Below are positions 26,064-33,837 of a stretch of 64,000 nucleotides of DNA, one piece after another. Every line of letters starts with the position of its first letter. The first letter of the stretch is position 1. The DNA is taken from positions 3,729,501 through 3,793,500 of the forward strand of contig NZ_LT629771.1 of the NCBI RefSeq assembly GCF_900105175.1. The letters are read 5' to 3'. Source of the stretch: Jiangella sp. DSM 45060. Its GTDB lineage: Bacteria; Actinomycetota; Actinomycetes; Jiangellales; Jiangellaceae. The notes beneath the pieces were generated by a model, which was not told where the DNA came from, ran no database searches, and saw only the letters and a list, made by a program, of their open reading frames with translations. The position numbers were made by a program, and so were the translations under genes.

Positions 26064-26663
26064 TGTGATGTCCAGGCAGGTTGTCCAACCGGCTGATGGG
26101 TGGAAGGCCACCGAGGGCTGAGTGGGGCCTGTGGTGGTTGTACTGGTGCAGCCATCCTGGCAGTGCGGCTCGGCGGGCGTGCTCTGAGCGGTAGAGCTTC
26201 TTGTAGGCCCAGCTGTCGGACAGGACCCGCTCGATGGTGATACCGCGGTCGGCGGTTCCGGTCACCTCGCTGTCGACCGAGGTAGCGCCACCCGCCGCCG
26301 TCGGGGATGTTCCCGAACTTGGTGACATCGACATGGATCAACTCGCCCGGCTGCTCACGCTCATACCTGCGAGCTGGTTCGCCGCTCACCCGGTCGATGT
26401 GGGAGAGCCGGCACCGCCTCAGCACCGCATGCACGGTCGATGCCGCCATGTTGAGCTTCGCGGCGATCGGGACCGTCCCGAGCCGCTGCTTCCACCGCAG
26501 GTGCACGATCTTGCGCACCACCGGGGCCGGTGTCCTGGCGTGCTGGGTGTGCCGGGCCGAGGATCGATCGGCCATCCCCGCCAGCCCCTCGTCTCGAAGG
26601 CCTCCTCGGAAGTGAAGCGGTTCCTCGACAGCTCCACTCCACAACCGGGAGGCCTTCACCCAT
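26059..26663 (-). pseudogene. IS481-family transposase remnant
   Basis: Reading frames on the minus strand hold pieces of one transposase. The upstream part has GMADRSSARHT, VVRKIVHLRWKQRLG and SHIDRVSGEPARRYE, ending in the first catalytic stretch (LIHVDVTKFGNIPDGGGWRYLGRQ). A frame change follows, then ITIERVLSD, which jumps straight to SWAYKKLYRSEHARRAALPGWLHQYNHHRPHSALGG. The segment that would carry the second Asp and the Glu of the DDE triad is missing. The protein is therefore inactive. A recognisable N-terminal helix-turn-helix is also lacking. Confidence 0.85.
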
Positions 26664-26709
26664 CTACCACAACGCCGTAACCGATCGCACAACCTGCCTG
26701 GACATCACA
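26064..26709 (-). mobile_element. IS481-family element, 646-bp internally deleted copy
   Basis: The element has perfect 21-base terminal inverted repeats: 26064-26084 (beginning TGTGATGTCCAGGC) and 26689-26709 (ending GGACATCACA). It is flanked by the direct repeat TCTAGC. A full IS481 copy would be near 1 kb, so about a third is missing. Intact ends and target copies show that it transposed into this place, perhaps already shortened (MITE-like, mobilised in trans), or was deleted later. Confidence 0.88.
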
Positions 26710-26715
26710 TCTAGC
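26710..26715. repeat. Right target-site copy TCTAGC
   Basis: This is the partner of the six-base copy at 26058-26063, immediately outside the right inverted repeat. Confidence 0.8.
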
Positions 26716-26764
26716 GCGGCAGCGTCAGCTCCGCCACCACCGGGAAGTCGTCGCAGGCCGCGCC
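26711..26764 (-). pseudogene. C-terminal scrap of an EEP-fold gene
   Basis: The minus strand reads ...AACDDFPVVAELTLPR and then TAG. This closely matches the last residues of the intact EEP protein next door (RAASDHFPVVAELLLR). It is at best a remnant of a duplicated or diverged copy; upstream of it the similarity stops after about 50 bases. Its stop falls in the CTAG of the insertion target. Confidence 0.45.
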
Positions 26765-26817
26765 ACCCACCTGACGCCCGGGCACACCGAGAGCGCCCCC
26801 GCGGCCCGACAACCATG

Positions 26818-26869
26818 TCCGCGGGTTGACATCAGGGCCAACGGTTGGCGCTCAGGTCAACCCCGCGAA
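26818..26869. repeat. Imperfect 50-bp palindrome
   Basis: About 24 bases on each side of G26843 are complementary with three mismatches and one bulge; the core is GCCAACGGTTGGC and the outer arms are CGCGGGTTGAC and GTCAACCCCGCG. It lies 37 bases beyond the EEP gene stop and could end transcription of that operon, or be a REP-like element. Confidence 0.5.
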
Positions 26870-26905
26870 CCCAACCCTCCCCGGCCCCGCGGACCCAGCG
26901 GCCGG

Positions 26906-27583
26906 TCACCTGAGCAGCAGCTCCGCCACCACCGGGAAGTGGTCGCTGGCCGCGCGCACGTCCGGGGTGTCGACGACGCGGTAGGAGGTCACCTCGGCGC
27001 CGCGGACGAAGATGCCGTCAACGCGGCGCCGCGGCCGCGCCACCGAGTACGTCGGCGTCGGGTCCGACGCGCCCGCGTCGGCGTACTGCGAGGCCAGCCG
27101 GGTCCACGTCGACGCCTCGGGCGGCTCGTTGAGGCCACCGCCGAGCACCGTCACCGGCAGGTCGAGGCGGTTGACCAGGCCGGTGAGGTCGGTCAGGTGC
27201 CGGGCCCGCTCACCGGCGTCCAGGCCGAGGTGCAGCGAGCCGGCCCCGAACGCGACGCCGTCCTTCTCCAGGCGGGCCAGCACCAGGCCGCGGCGGGTCA
27301 GGCCGGGCGTGCGCCGCAGCCGGTGCTCCTGCACCTCGCGCAGGTCCACCCGGACGGCCGTGAACAGCGCCGTCCCGCCGGTGGAGCCGCCGCCGGCCGC
27401 GTACAGCAGGTCGGCCCGGCGGGCGAACGACGCCGCCCGGCCGCGCCACAGCACGACCCGGGGCAGCTCCTGGATGAAGACCACATCCGGGTCCAGCTCC
27501 CGCAGCACCCGCGCGACGGCGGCGCCGTCGTCGCGCAGCCCGCGGACGTTGTAGCTGACGACCCGCAGCTCGACGCCGGTCAC
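26906..27583 (-). CDS. Endonuclease/exonuclease/phosphatase (EEP) family protein with altered motif
   Basis: The 225-residue protein has the EEP fold: VVSYNVRGL, the metal-binding Glu in VFIQELP, LHLGLD, RRVDGIFV and the terminal RAASDHFPVV catalytic Asp-His. The central motif, normally GDFN, reads GGGLNE, so the usual catalytic Asp is a glycine. It may thus be a weak enzyme or a binding protein. The GTG at 27583 overlaps the ROK kinase stop, so the two are co-translated. Confidence 0.82.
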   Translation of the reverse strand: MTGVELRVVSYNVRGLRDDGAAVARVLRELDPDVVFIQELPRVVLWRGRAASFARRADLLYAAGGGSTGGTALFTAVRVDLREVQEHRLRRTPGLTRRGLVLARLEKDGVAFGAGSLHLGLDAGERARHLTDLTGLVNRLDLPVTVLGGGLNEPPEASTWTRLASQYADAGASDPTPTYSVARPRRRVDGIFVRGAEVTSYRVVDTPDVRAASDHFPVVAELLLR

Positions 27584-28515
27584 ACCCGGGCGAGGTCGGC
27601 CGCGCCGATGACGCCGGCGTCGTTGCCGAGCGTCGCCACCCGCACCTCCGGCTCCGGCCGGTGACCGGCGCCGGTGGTGTTCTTGCGCAGCGCCTCGACG
27701 GCCGGGCGGAGCAGGAGGTCGCCGGCCGCGGACACGCCGCCGCCGATGACGAACGTCGCCGGGTCGAAAACCGCCGTGAACGAGCCCATCGCCTCGCCCA
27801 GCCAGCGCCCGACCTCCGCGATCAGCACGATCGACAGCTCGTCGCCGGCCTGGGCCAGCTCGGTGACCATGGGGCCGGTGATGCGCTGGACGTCGCCGCC
27901 GGCCCGCTCGAGCAGCCGCTCGGCCGACGGCAGGCTGGCCGCCTCGCGCGCCTCGCGGACCAGCGCGGTGCCGCTGGCGTACGCCTCGATGCAGCCGCGC
28001 AGCCCGCAGCCGCAGAGGTGGCCGTCGGGGACCAGCCGCATGTGCCCGAGCTCGGCCGCGATGCCGTGCGCGCCGCGGTAGATCTTGCCGTCGAGCACCA
28101 CGCCGCCGCCGACGCCGGTGCCGATGGTCAGCAGGATCATGTCGTCGACGTCCTCGGCGGCGCCGAAGCGGAACTCGCCCCAGGCGGCCGCGTTGGCGTC
28201 GTTCTCGACGACGGTCGGCAGGCCGGTCGCCGTGGCGACCTGGTCGCGGACCGGGATGTCGCGCCAGGCGAGGTTCGGCGCGAACAGCACCCGGGAACGG
28301 GCGGAGTCGACGAACCCGGCCGACCCGACCCCGACGGCGTCGACGTCGTGCTGAGCGGCCAGCTCCTTGGTCACGTCGATGATCGTCTCGACGATCGCAC
28401 CTGGATCGTGCGACGGCGTCTCGCGCCGTGCCCGCGCCCCGATGACGCCCTTCTCGTCCACGACACCGGCCGCGATCTTGGTGCCGCCGACATCGACCCC
28501 GATGGTGAGGCTCAC
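27580..28515 (-). CDS. ROK family glucokinase
   Basis: The 311-residue sugar kinase shows the ATP phosphate loop DVGGTKIAAGVVD near the start, the sugar-binding ENDANAAAWGE, TIGTGVGGGVV, ELGHMRL and the zinc motif CGCGLRGCIEAYAS. These are the hallmarks of bacterial ROK glucokinases, which phosphorylate glucose (sometimes mannose or N-acetyl sugars) with ATP or polyphosphate. No helix-turn-helix precedes it, so it is an enzyme and not a repressor. It starts at GTG 28515, overlapping the START-like gene by GTGA. Confidence 0.9.
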   Translation of the reverse strand: MSLTIGVDVGGTKIAAGVVDEKGVIGARARRETPSHDPGAIVETIIDVTKELAAQHDVDAVGVGSAGFVDSARSRVLFAPNLAWRDIPVRDQVATATGLPTVVENDANAAAWGEFRFGAAEDVDDMILLTIGTGVGGGVVLDGKIYRGAHGIAAELGHMRLVPDGHLCGCGLRGCIEAYASGTALVREAREAASLPSAERLLERAGGDVQRITGPMVTELAQAGDELSIVLIAEVGRWLGEAMGSFTAVFDPATFVIGGGVSAAGDLLLRPAVEALRKNTTGAGHRPEPEVRVATLGNDAGVIGAADLARV

Positions 28516-28958
28516 TCGTTCACTCCCTCGACCCGCTTCTTCAGCTCTTTCAGAGCCGTGTCGATGATGACCTTCTCCGCCTTGCGCTTCATCAGCCCGA
28601 GCATCGGGATCGAGACGTCGACCGTCAGCTGGTATGTCACCTCGGTGCTCGCGTCGTCGACGGCGGCCAGCGCGTACGAGCCGTCCAGCTCGCGGATCAG
28701 CCCGCCCTCGACCAGCGTCCACCGGACCTCGTCGTCGCCGTCCCACTCGTAGGACAGCGTGTAGCGGTCCTTGATGGGGCCGGCGTCGAGGACGAACTTC
28801 GCCTCGCCCGGCCGCCCGGTGTCCTCGTAGACCGTCAGCACCTCGACCTCGCGCACCGACGCGGTCCATTCCGGGTACGCCTCGAGGTCGGCGATCACGG
28901 CCATGATCGCGGCCGGGGTCGCGGCGACGACGATGCTCGACGTGGTCTGCGCAGCCAT
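28512..28958 (-). CDS. SRPBCC (START-like) family protein
   Basis: The 148-residue protein is a single helix-grip domain. It begins TTSSIVVAATPAAIMAVIADLEAYPEWTASVREVEV, which is the standard opening of the polyketide cyclase/dehydrase family. The C-terminal helix is LMKRKAEKVIIDTALKELKKRVEG. Such proteins bind hydrophobic ligands; the adjacent glucokinase and a second START-like gene form a conserved actinobacterial neighbourhood in my recollection. ATG 28958 has no strong Shine-Dalgarno, but the family start fits. Confidence 0.85.
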   Translation of the reverse strand: MAAQTTSSIVVAATPAAIMAVIADLEAYPEWTASVREVEVLTVYEDTGRPGEAKFVLDAGPIKDRYTLSYEWDGDDEVRWTLVEGGLIRELDGSYALAAVDDASTEVTYQLTVDVSIPMLGLMKRKAEKVIIDTALKELKKRVEGVNE

Positions 28959-28999
28959 GTGTGAAAGTGTCCCATCAGCCGGACGGCGGAGATCGCAGA

Positions 29000-29383
29000 C
29001 TATCGAGCCGGCGGCAGCCGCGGCACGCCGGCCGGTCGTCCGTGCTCCAGCCGGTCCTTCAGCTCGTGGACGCGCGTCTTGAAGGCGACGGTGTACCGGC
29101 GGGCCAGGCGCTCCGGCCGGGCCCGCGGCGACGTCGGGTCGGCGCGCAGGAACCAGTGCACCAGGACGCCGTCGCCGTACCGTTCCAGCCACAGCTCGGT
29201 GCTGCCGGCCAGCTCGCCGCCGATCGTCCAGCGGACGCCCTCGAGGCCGCGGTCCTGCTGGACGGCGAGCGTCAGCCGCGGCCACCAGGCGCGCGCGACG
29301 GCGGGGTCGCGGACGTACGCGGCCAGCTCGGCCCGCTCGGCGACCACGAACGTGTCGTCCATGAGATCGATCGCCGGGGCCAT
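29000..29383 (-). CDS. START-like (polyketide cyclase-related) protein
   Basis: The 127-residue protein reads DDTFVVAERAELAAYVRDP, WWPRLTLAVQQDRGLEGVRW, then GGELAGSTELWLERYGDGVLVHWFLRAD. This is the pattern of actinobacterial START-like proteins, shorter than the neighbour and with a basic tail. A hydrophobic ligand is expected but unknown. ATG 29383 is used; ATG 29362 (MDDTF) would fit the family start equally well. It is divergent from the cytochrome b paralogue. Confidence 0.7.
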   Translation of the reverse strand: MAPAIDLMDDTFVVAERAELAAYVRDPAVARAWWPRLTLAVQQDRGLEGVRWTIGGELAGSTELWLERYGDGVLVHWFLRADPTSPRARPERLARRYTVAFKTRVHELKDRLEHGRPAGVPRLPPAR

Positions 29384-29472
29384 CAGCGCAGCCTACGGAC
29401 GTGATGGAGGTCATGTCACAATCCGTGCCGCGCATCGGTCCTAGTAGTAGGAGCGATCGCGAGGAGTGCGAC

Positions 29473-31026
29473 ATGCCCGACCTGACGAGACACCGGCTGG
29501 TCACCGCGGTGGTCGGCCTGGCCGACCGGCACGGACGACCGGCCCGGATCCGCGGCCCGCGGCGGTGGACGGACCTGTTCGTCCCGCTGGCCGTGGTCAG
29601 CTTCCTGCTGGTGCTGGTGTCCGGAATGCTGCTGGCGTTCTGGTTCGAGCCGTCCATGCGGCCGGTCGTCTACGCCGGCGACTACGCGCCGCTGCGCGGC
29701 GTGACGATGTCCGAGGCGTACGCGTCGACGGTGCGCATCTCGATGGAGGTGCCGGGCGGCCTGCTGGTCCGCCAGGTGCACCACTGGGCGTCGCTGGTGT
29801 TCATCGCGGCGCTGTCGGCGCACCTGCTGCGGGTGTTCCTGGCCGGCGCGTTCCGCGGCTACCGCCGCCTCGTCTGGCTGATCCTGCTGGCGCTGCTGGT
29901 GCTGAGCATCGCCGAGGCGTACCTCGGCCACTCGCTGCCGGACGACCTGCAGTCCGGCACCGGCCTGCGGGTCACCGAGGGGTACCTGCTGGCCACGCCG
30001 GTCGTGGGCACCTGGCTGTCGTGGCTGGTGTTCGGCGACGAGTTCCCCGGCGACCAGATCATCGGCCGGCTGAACACTGTGCACGTGTGGGTGCTCCCGG
30101 TGCTGATCGTGGGCCTGGGCGCCGCCTGGGCGCTGCTGGCGTACCGGCGCTGGCGTGCCGCGCCGCCGGCCGACGGCGACCCGCCGCGGCGGTACGCCGT
30201 CCGCATGGGCGGGCTGGCGCTGGTGGTCTCCGGCGCGATCGTCGCGATGTCGGCGCTCGTGCAGGTCAACCCGGTCTGGCTGTGGGGGCCGTTCGACGCC
30301 TCGCAGGCGCCGGCCGGCAGCCGTCCGCCGTGGTATCTCGGGTTCCTCGACGGCGCGGTGCGGCTGATGCCTCCGTGGGAGGTGGACGTGTTCGGCTACA
30401 CGCTGACGCTGAGCGTCCTGATCCCGGTCATGGTGCTGCCCGGGGTGCTGCTGGGGACGCTCGCGCTGTACCCGTGGTTCGAGCAGTGGGCCACCCGCGA
30501 CCGCCGCGACCCCGACGTCCTCGACCGGCCCCGCGACCTGCCGGTGCGCACCGCGCTGGTGGCGGCGTTCGTCGCGTTCTACCTGGTGCTGTGGATCGCC
30601 GGCGCCACCGATGTCGTCGCCACGCTGCTGCACGTCCCGCTCGACCCGCTGGTCCGGTTCCTGCAGGTGGCCGTCGTCGTCGTGCCGCCGCTGGCGTTCT
30701 GGGTGACGAAGCGGATCCTGCTGGGGCTGCGGCTGCGCGACCTGGACGAGCTGCGGCACGGGCACGCCACCGGCATCGTCGTCGTCAGTCCCGAGGGCGG
30801 GTTCAGCGAGCTGCACCGGCCGCTGACGGCTCAGGAGGCGCAGCGGCGGGCGCCGCACGAGGCACTGGTGCCGGCCGGCGCCGTCGCGGCCTCCGACGAG
30901 CACGGCGTCCCGAACCCGCGCTACCGAGCCGACCGGCCCCGGGCGCTCGCGTCGCGGTTCTACTTCGCCGATCTTCCCGGCAACCGACCCGTCTCCGGCG
31001 ACGTCCAAGTGAAGGAGCATGGTTGA
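29473..31026 (+). CDS. Orphan cytochrome b, QcrB paralogue lacking one haem ligand
   Basis: This 517-residue membrane protein aligns end to end with QcrB (46601-48241), from FEPSM/FKPTM and GVTMSEAYAST through HSLPDDLQSGTGLR, NPVWLWGP, WYLGFLDGAVRLMPPWE to VPNPRYRADRP. Helix B keeps both haem histidines (His103, His117). Helix D keeps His204, but the position matching QcrB His224 is Trp219. Haem bH should thus lose an axial ligand. No qcrA or qcrC neighbours exist here; two serpin genes follow after 21 bases. ATG 29473 follows GAGGAGTGCGAC. Electron transfer through the b haems is doubtful. Confidence 0.9.
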   Translation: MPDLTRHRLVTAVVGLADRHGRPARIRGPRRWTDLFVPLAVVSFLLVLVSGMLLAFWFEPSMRPVVYAGDYAPLRGVTMSEAYASTVRISMEVPGGLLVRQVHHWASLVFIAALSAHLLRVFLAGAFRGYRRLVWLILLALLVLSIAEAYLGHSLPDDLQSGTGLRVTEGYLLATPVVGTWLSWLVFGDEFPGDQIIGRLNTVHVWVLPVLIVGLGAAWALLAYRRWRAAPPADGDPPRRYAVRMGGLALVVSGAIVAMSALVQVNPVWLWGPFDASQAPAGSRPPWYLGFLDGAVRLMPPWEVDVFGYTLTLSVLIPVMVLPGVLLGTLALYPWFEQWATRDRRDPDVLDRPRDLPVRTALVAAFVAFYLVLWIAGATDVVATLLHVPLDPLVRFLQVAVVVVPPLAFWVTKRILLGLRLRDLDELRHGHATGIVVVSPEGGFSELHRPLTAQEAQRRAPHEALVPAGAVAASDEHGVPNPRYRADRPRALASRFYFADLPGNRPVSGDVQVKEHG

Positions 31027-31047
31027 CTCGTCCCCGGAGGTGCGCTC

Positions 31048-32340
31048 ATGTCCCTGCCCCGCGTGGCCGGCGCGGTGCTCGCCGGCGCGTTGCTGCTGGC
31101 CGGCTGCGGTTCCGCGGCCGACCACGGGACTGACGACACATCCACCGGCACCCCCGCGGCCGGCGCCCCGTCCACCGAGGCGCCGGCCGCCGATCCGGGG
31201 CCGGCGCCGCGCATCGACGTCGTCGCCGACCTCGCGCCCGCCGACGCCGGCACCGTCGCGGCATCGGTCAACCAGTTCGGCTTCGACCTGCTCGGCCAGC
31301 TGAGCGACGGCACCCAGAACACCGTCACCTCCCCCGTCTCGGTGGCGTCGCTGCTGGCCATGGTGCTGGCCGGAGCCGGCGGCGACACCGCCTCCGCCAT
31401 GGCGGGCACCCTGCACCTCGACGACCCGCGTGACGTCCGGGTCGGTGCCCTGCTGGACCAGCTGGCCGACACCACCGACGTCACGCTGGCGCCGGCCAAC
31501 GCGCTGTGGACGCAGCAGGGCGTGCCGTTCGAGGCCGACTACCTGTCCTTCGTCCGCGACTCCTTCGGCGCGACCATCGACGAAGCCGACCTCGGGTCGC
31601 AGGACACCGCCGACGACATCGACGCCTGGGTGCGCGACGCCACCGAGGACCGCATCGACGGCATCGCCGCCGACCTCGGCCTGCCCGACCCCGAGGCGGC
31701 GCTGGTGCTGGTCAACGCGGTGCACTTCCTCGGCACGTGGACCACGCAGTTCGACCCCGCCGACACCCAGACGCAGGCGTTCACGCTGCCCGACGCGAGT
31801 ACCGCCGACGTGCCGCTGATGTTCCTGCGCGAGCAGACACTGCCGTTCGTCCAGCGCGACGGCTATTCCATGCTGCGGCTGCCCTACGGCGCCGACGGCC
31901 GCTACGGCATGGAGATCCTGCTGCCCGACGACCCCGCCGGCCTGCCGCGGCTGCTGTCGTCCCTCGACGCCGCCGAGTGGTCGGCCGCCGTGGGCGCGCT
32001 GGCGCCACTGGAGCTGCAGACCGTCGCGGTGCCGAAGTTCGAGCTCGAATGGGACGCCGACCTCGGCGACGCGCTGACGGCGCTCGGCATGGGCCCCGCC
32101 TTCCAGAACGCCGACTTCCGGCCGATGTCGGCCTACCCGCAGGCGCTCGACACCGTCGTGCACAAGACCTACATCCGGGTCGACGAAGCCGGCACCGAGG
32201 CCGCGGCCGTCACCGGCGGCGTCACCCGCAGCTCGGCCGGCCAGAGCTTCCGCGCCGACCGTCCGTTCGCGTTCACCATCTCCGACAGCCAGACCGGCGC
32301 CATCGTCTTCCTCGGGGCGGTGACCGACCCGCGCGGCTGA
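31048..32340 (+). CDS. Lipoprotein serpin (serine protease inhibitor) 1
   Basis: The 430-residue protein has a lipobox LLAGC (Cys20) and a low-complexity linker to residue 55. The serpin fold follows: NTVTSPVSVASLLAMVLAGAGG, ANALWTQ, LVNAVHFLGTW, VPLMF, and the conserved C-terminus DRPFAFTISDSQTGAIVFLG. The hinge DEAGTEAAAVTGG (from residue 379) is the small-residue hinge of inhibitory serpins; the following loop is VTRSSAGQS, about residues 392-400. It should trap serine proteases outside the cell. It forms an operon with the cytochrome b paralogue and the next serpin. RBS GGAGGTG precedes ATG 31048. Confidence 0.95.
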   Translation: MSLPRVAGAVLAGALLLAGCGSAADHGTDDTSTGTPAAGAPSTEAPAADPGPAPRIDVVADLAPADAGTVAASVNQFGFDLLGQLSDGTQNTVTSPVSVASLLAMVLAGAGGDTASAMAGTLHLDDPRDVRVGALLDQLADTTDVTLAPANALWTQQGVPFEADYLSFVRDSFGATIDEADLGSQDTADDIDAWVRDATEDRIDGIAADLGLPDPEAALVLVNAVHFLGTWTTQFDPADTQTQAFTLPDASTADVPLMFLREQTLPFVQRDGYSMLRLPYGADGRYGMEILLPDDPAGLPRLLSSLDAAEWSAAVGALAPLELQTVAVPKFELEWDADLGDALTALGMGPAFQNADFRPMSAYPQALDTVVHKTYIRVDEAGTEAAAVTGGVTRSSAGQSFRADRPFAFTISDSQTGAIVFLGAVTDPRG

Positions 32341-32361
32341 GGCACCACGGTTGGGGGCGAC

Positions 32362-33597
32362 ATGTCGTACACCCGGTTGATCGCTGGCCTGCTGGCCGGC
32401 GGGATCCTGGCCACGGCCTGCGGTACGGCCACCGCACCGGACACGCGGCCCACCGGCGGCCCCGCGTCGCTGCGGCTGGTGGCCGACCTCGACCCGGCCG
32501 ACGCCGGCGCCGTCGGCGCGTCAGTCAACCAGTTCGGTTTCGACCTGGTGGCCCAGGTCGGCGACGGCACCGAGAACATCGTCACGTCGCCGGTGTCCGC
32601 GGCCGCGCTGCTGGCCATGGTGCTGGCCGGGGCCGGCGGGCCGACGGCGGACGAGATGGCCGCAGTCCTGCACCTGGAGGACTCCCGCGACGTCCGGGTC
32701 GGCGCGCTGCTGCGCGAGCTGGCCGACACCGACGACGTCACGCTCTCCGTCGCCAACGCCCTGTGGGCACGCGACGGCTATCCGTTCACCGACAGCTACC
32801 TCGCGTTCGCCCGCGACTCCTTCGGCGCCACCGTCGACGAGGCCGACCTCGCCTCGCAGGACACCGCCGACGAGATCGACGCCTGGGTCCGCGAGCAGAC
32901 GGAGGACCGCATCGACGACATCGCCGCCGACCTCGGCCTGCCGAGCGGCGACGCCGTCCTCGTGCTGCTGAACGCGGTCTACTTCCTCGGCACCTGGACC
33001 ACTCAGTTCGACCCCGAGGACACCCGCGACGGCGGCTTCCGGCTGGCCGACGGCACCACGGTGACGGTGCCGATCATGCATCTCCCCTCGACCTCCCTGT
33101 CGCTGGCTCAGCGCGACGGCTACTCCATGCTGCGGCTCCCCTACGGCGAGGACGAGCGCTACGCCATGGAGATCCTGCTTCCCGACGACGACAGCGCGCT
33201 TCCGGACCTACTGGCGTCGCTCGACGCCACCGAGTGGGCCGCCGCCGTCGGCGAGCTGCGGGAGCAACACGTGAGCGAGCTGGCGCTGCCCCGCTTCGAG
33301 CTGGAATGGAAAGCGAACCTCAACGAGCCGCTCCGCGCCCTCGGCATGCACGACGCGTTCGGCGGGGGTGACTTCACACCGATGTCGCCGGAGAACCCGT
33401 TTCTGGCCACCGTCGTGCAGAAGACCTACCTATGGGTCGACGAGGCCGGCACCGAGGCGGCCGCCGTCACCGGCGGGATGATGGCGGAGTCGGCGGGCAG
33501 TGGGTTCCGCGTGGACCGGCCGTTCGCGTTCACCATCTCCGACAGCCAGACCGGGACGATCCTGTTCCTCGGTACCGTCGCCGACCCGCGCGGCTGA
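32362..33597 (+). CDS. Lipoprotein serpin 2 (tandem duplicate)
   Basis: This 411-residue protein is close to serpin 1 along its length (for example DAWVREQTEDRIDDIAADLGL and RDGYSMLRLPYGEDERYAMEI). The lipobox is ATAC (Cys20) with a shorter linker. The inhibitory hinge DEAGTEAAAVTGG (from residue 360) is identical, but the exposed loop is MMAESAGSG, where serpin 1 has VTRSSAGQS. The pair thus shares a scaffold but offers different bait sequences, likely to different proteases. The 21-base gaps upstream of both serpin genes are the same length. The duplication was probably local. Confidence 0.94.
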   Translation: MSYTRLIAGLLAGGILATACGTATAPDTRPTGGPASLRLVADLDPADAGAVGASVNQFGFDLVAQVGDGTENIVTSPVSAAALLAMVLAGAGGPTADEMAAVLHLEDSRDVRVGALLRELADTDDVTLSVANALWARDGYPFTDSYLAFARDSFGATVDEADLASQDTADEIDAWVREQTEDRIDDIAADLGLPSGDAVLVLLNAVYFLGTWTTQFDPEDTRDGGFRLADGTTVTVPIMHLPSTSLSLAQRDGYSMLRLPYGEDERYAMEILLPDDDSALPDLLASLDATEWAAAVGELREQHVSELALPRFELEWKANLNEPLRALGMHDAFGGGDFTPMSPENPFLATVVQKTYLWVDEAGTEAAAVTGGMMAESAGSGFRVDRPFAFTISDSQTGTILFLGTVADPRG

Positions 33598-33691
33598 CGG
33601 CCGCGATGTCCGTTTCGACGGCGGAATGGCACTGCCCGAATCGCGCCTATAACGTACTTCCGGCGGGTGCGCGACCCGAAGCGAAGGCGGC

Positions 33692-33735
33692 GTCACAGCG
33701 TCACAGTCAGTTTCCGACCCGTCACTGCCAGTGAC
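33692..33735. promoter_or_regulatory. GTCAC/GTGAC boxes upstream of the sensor kinase
   Basis: GTCAC occurs at 33692, 33700 and 33721, and GTGAC at 33731. The last two are ten bases apart and form an inverted pair; the 33700-to-33721 step is 21 bases. They lie about 100-145 bases before the kinase start. The same box in the same helical phase recurs at 36064-36139. Confidence 0.45.
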
Positions 33736-33837
33736 GGACGGCCCTGTGGCCCGGATCACGTTTTTGCCATCTCGAACTACGGGCACATGCCGCGATTCGG
33801 AACTCGTGGATCGAAGTTTTACGGCAAACTGCCGCCT

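Noticed and set aside
33787-33837. Longer N-terminus of the sensor kinase from ATG 33787
   Set aside because: Codons in this segment have low G/C at third positions, unlike coding DNA in the window; kept only as an alternative start.
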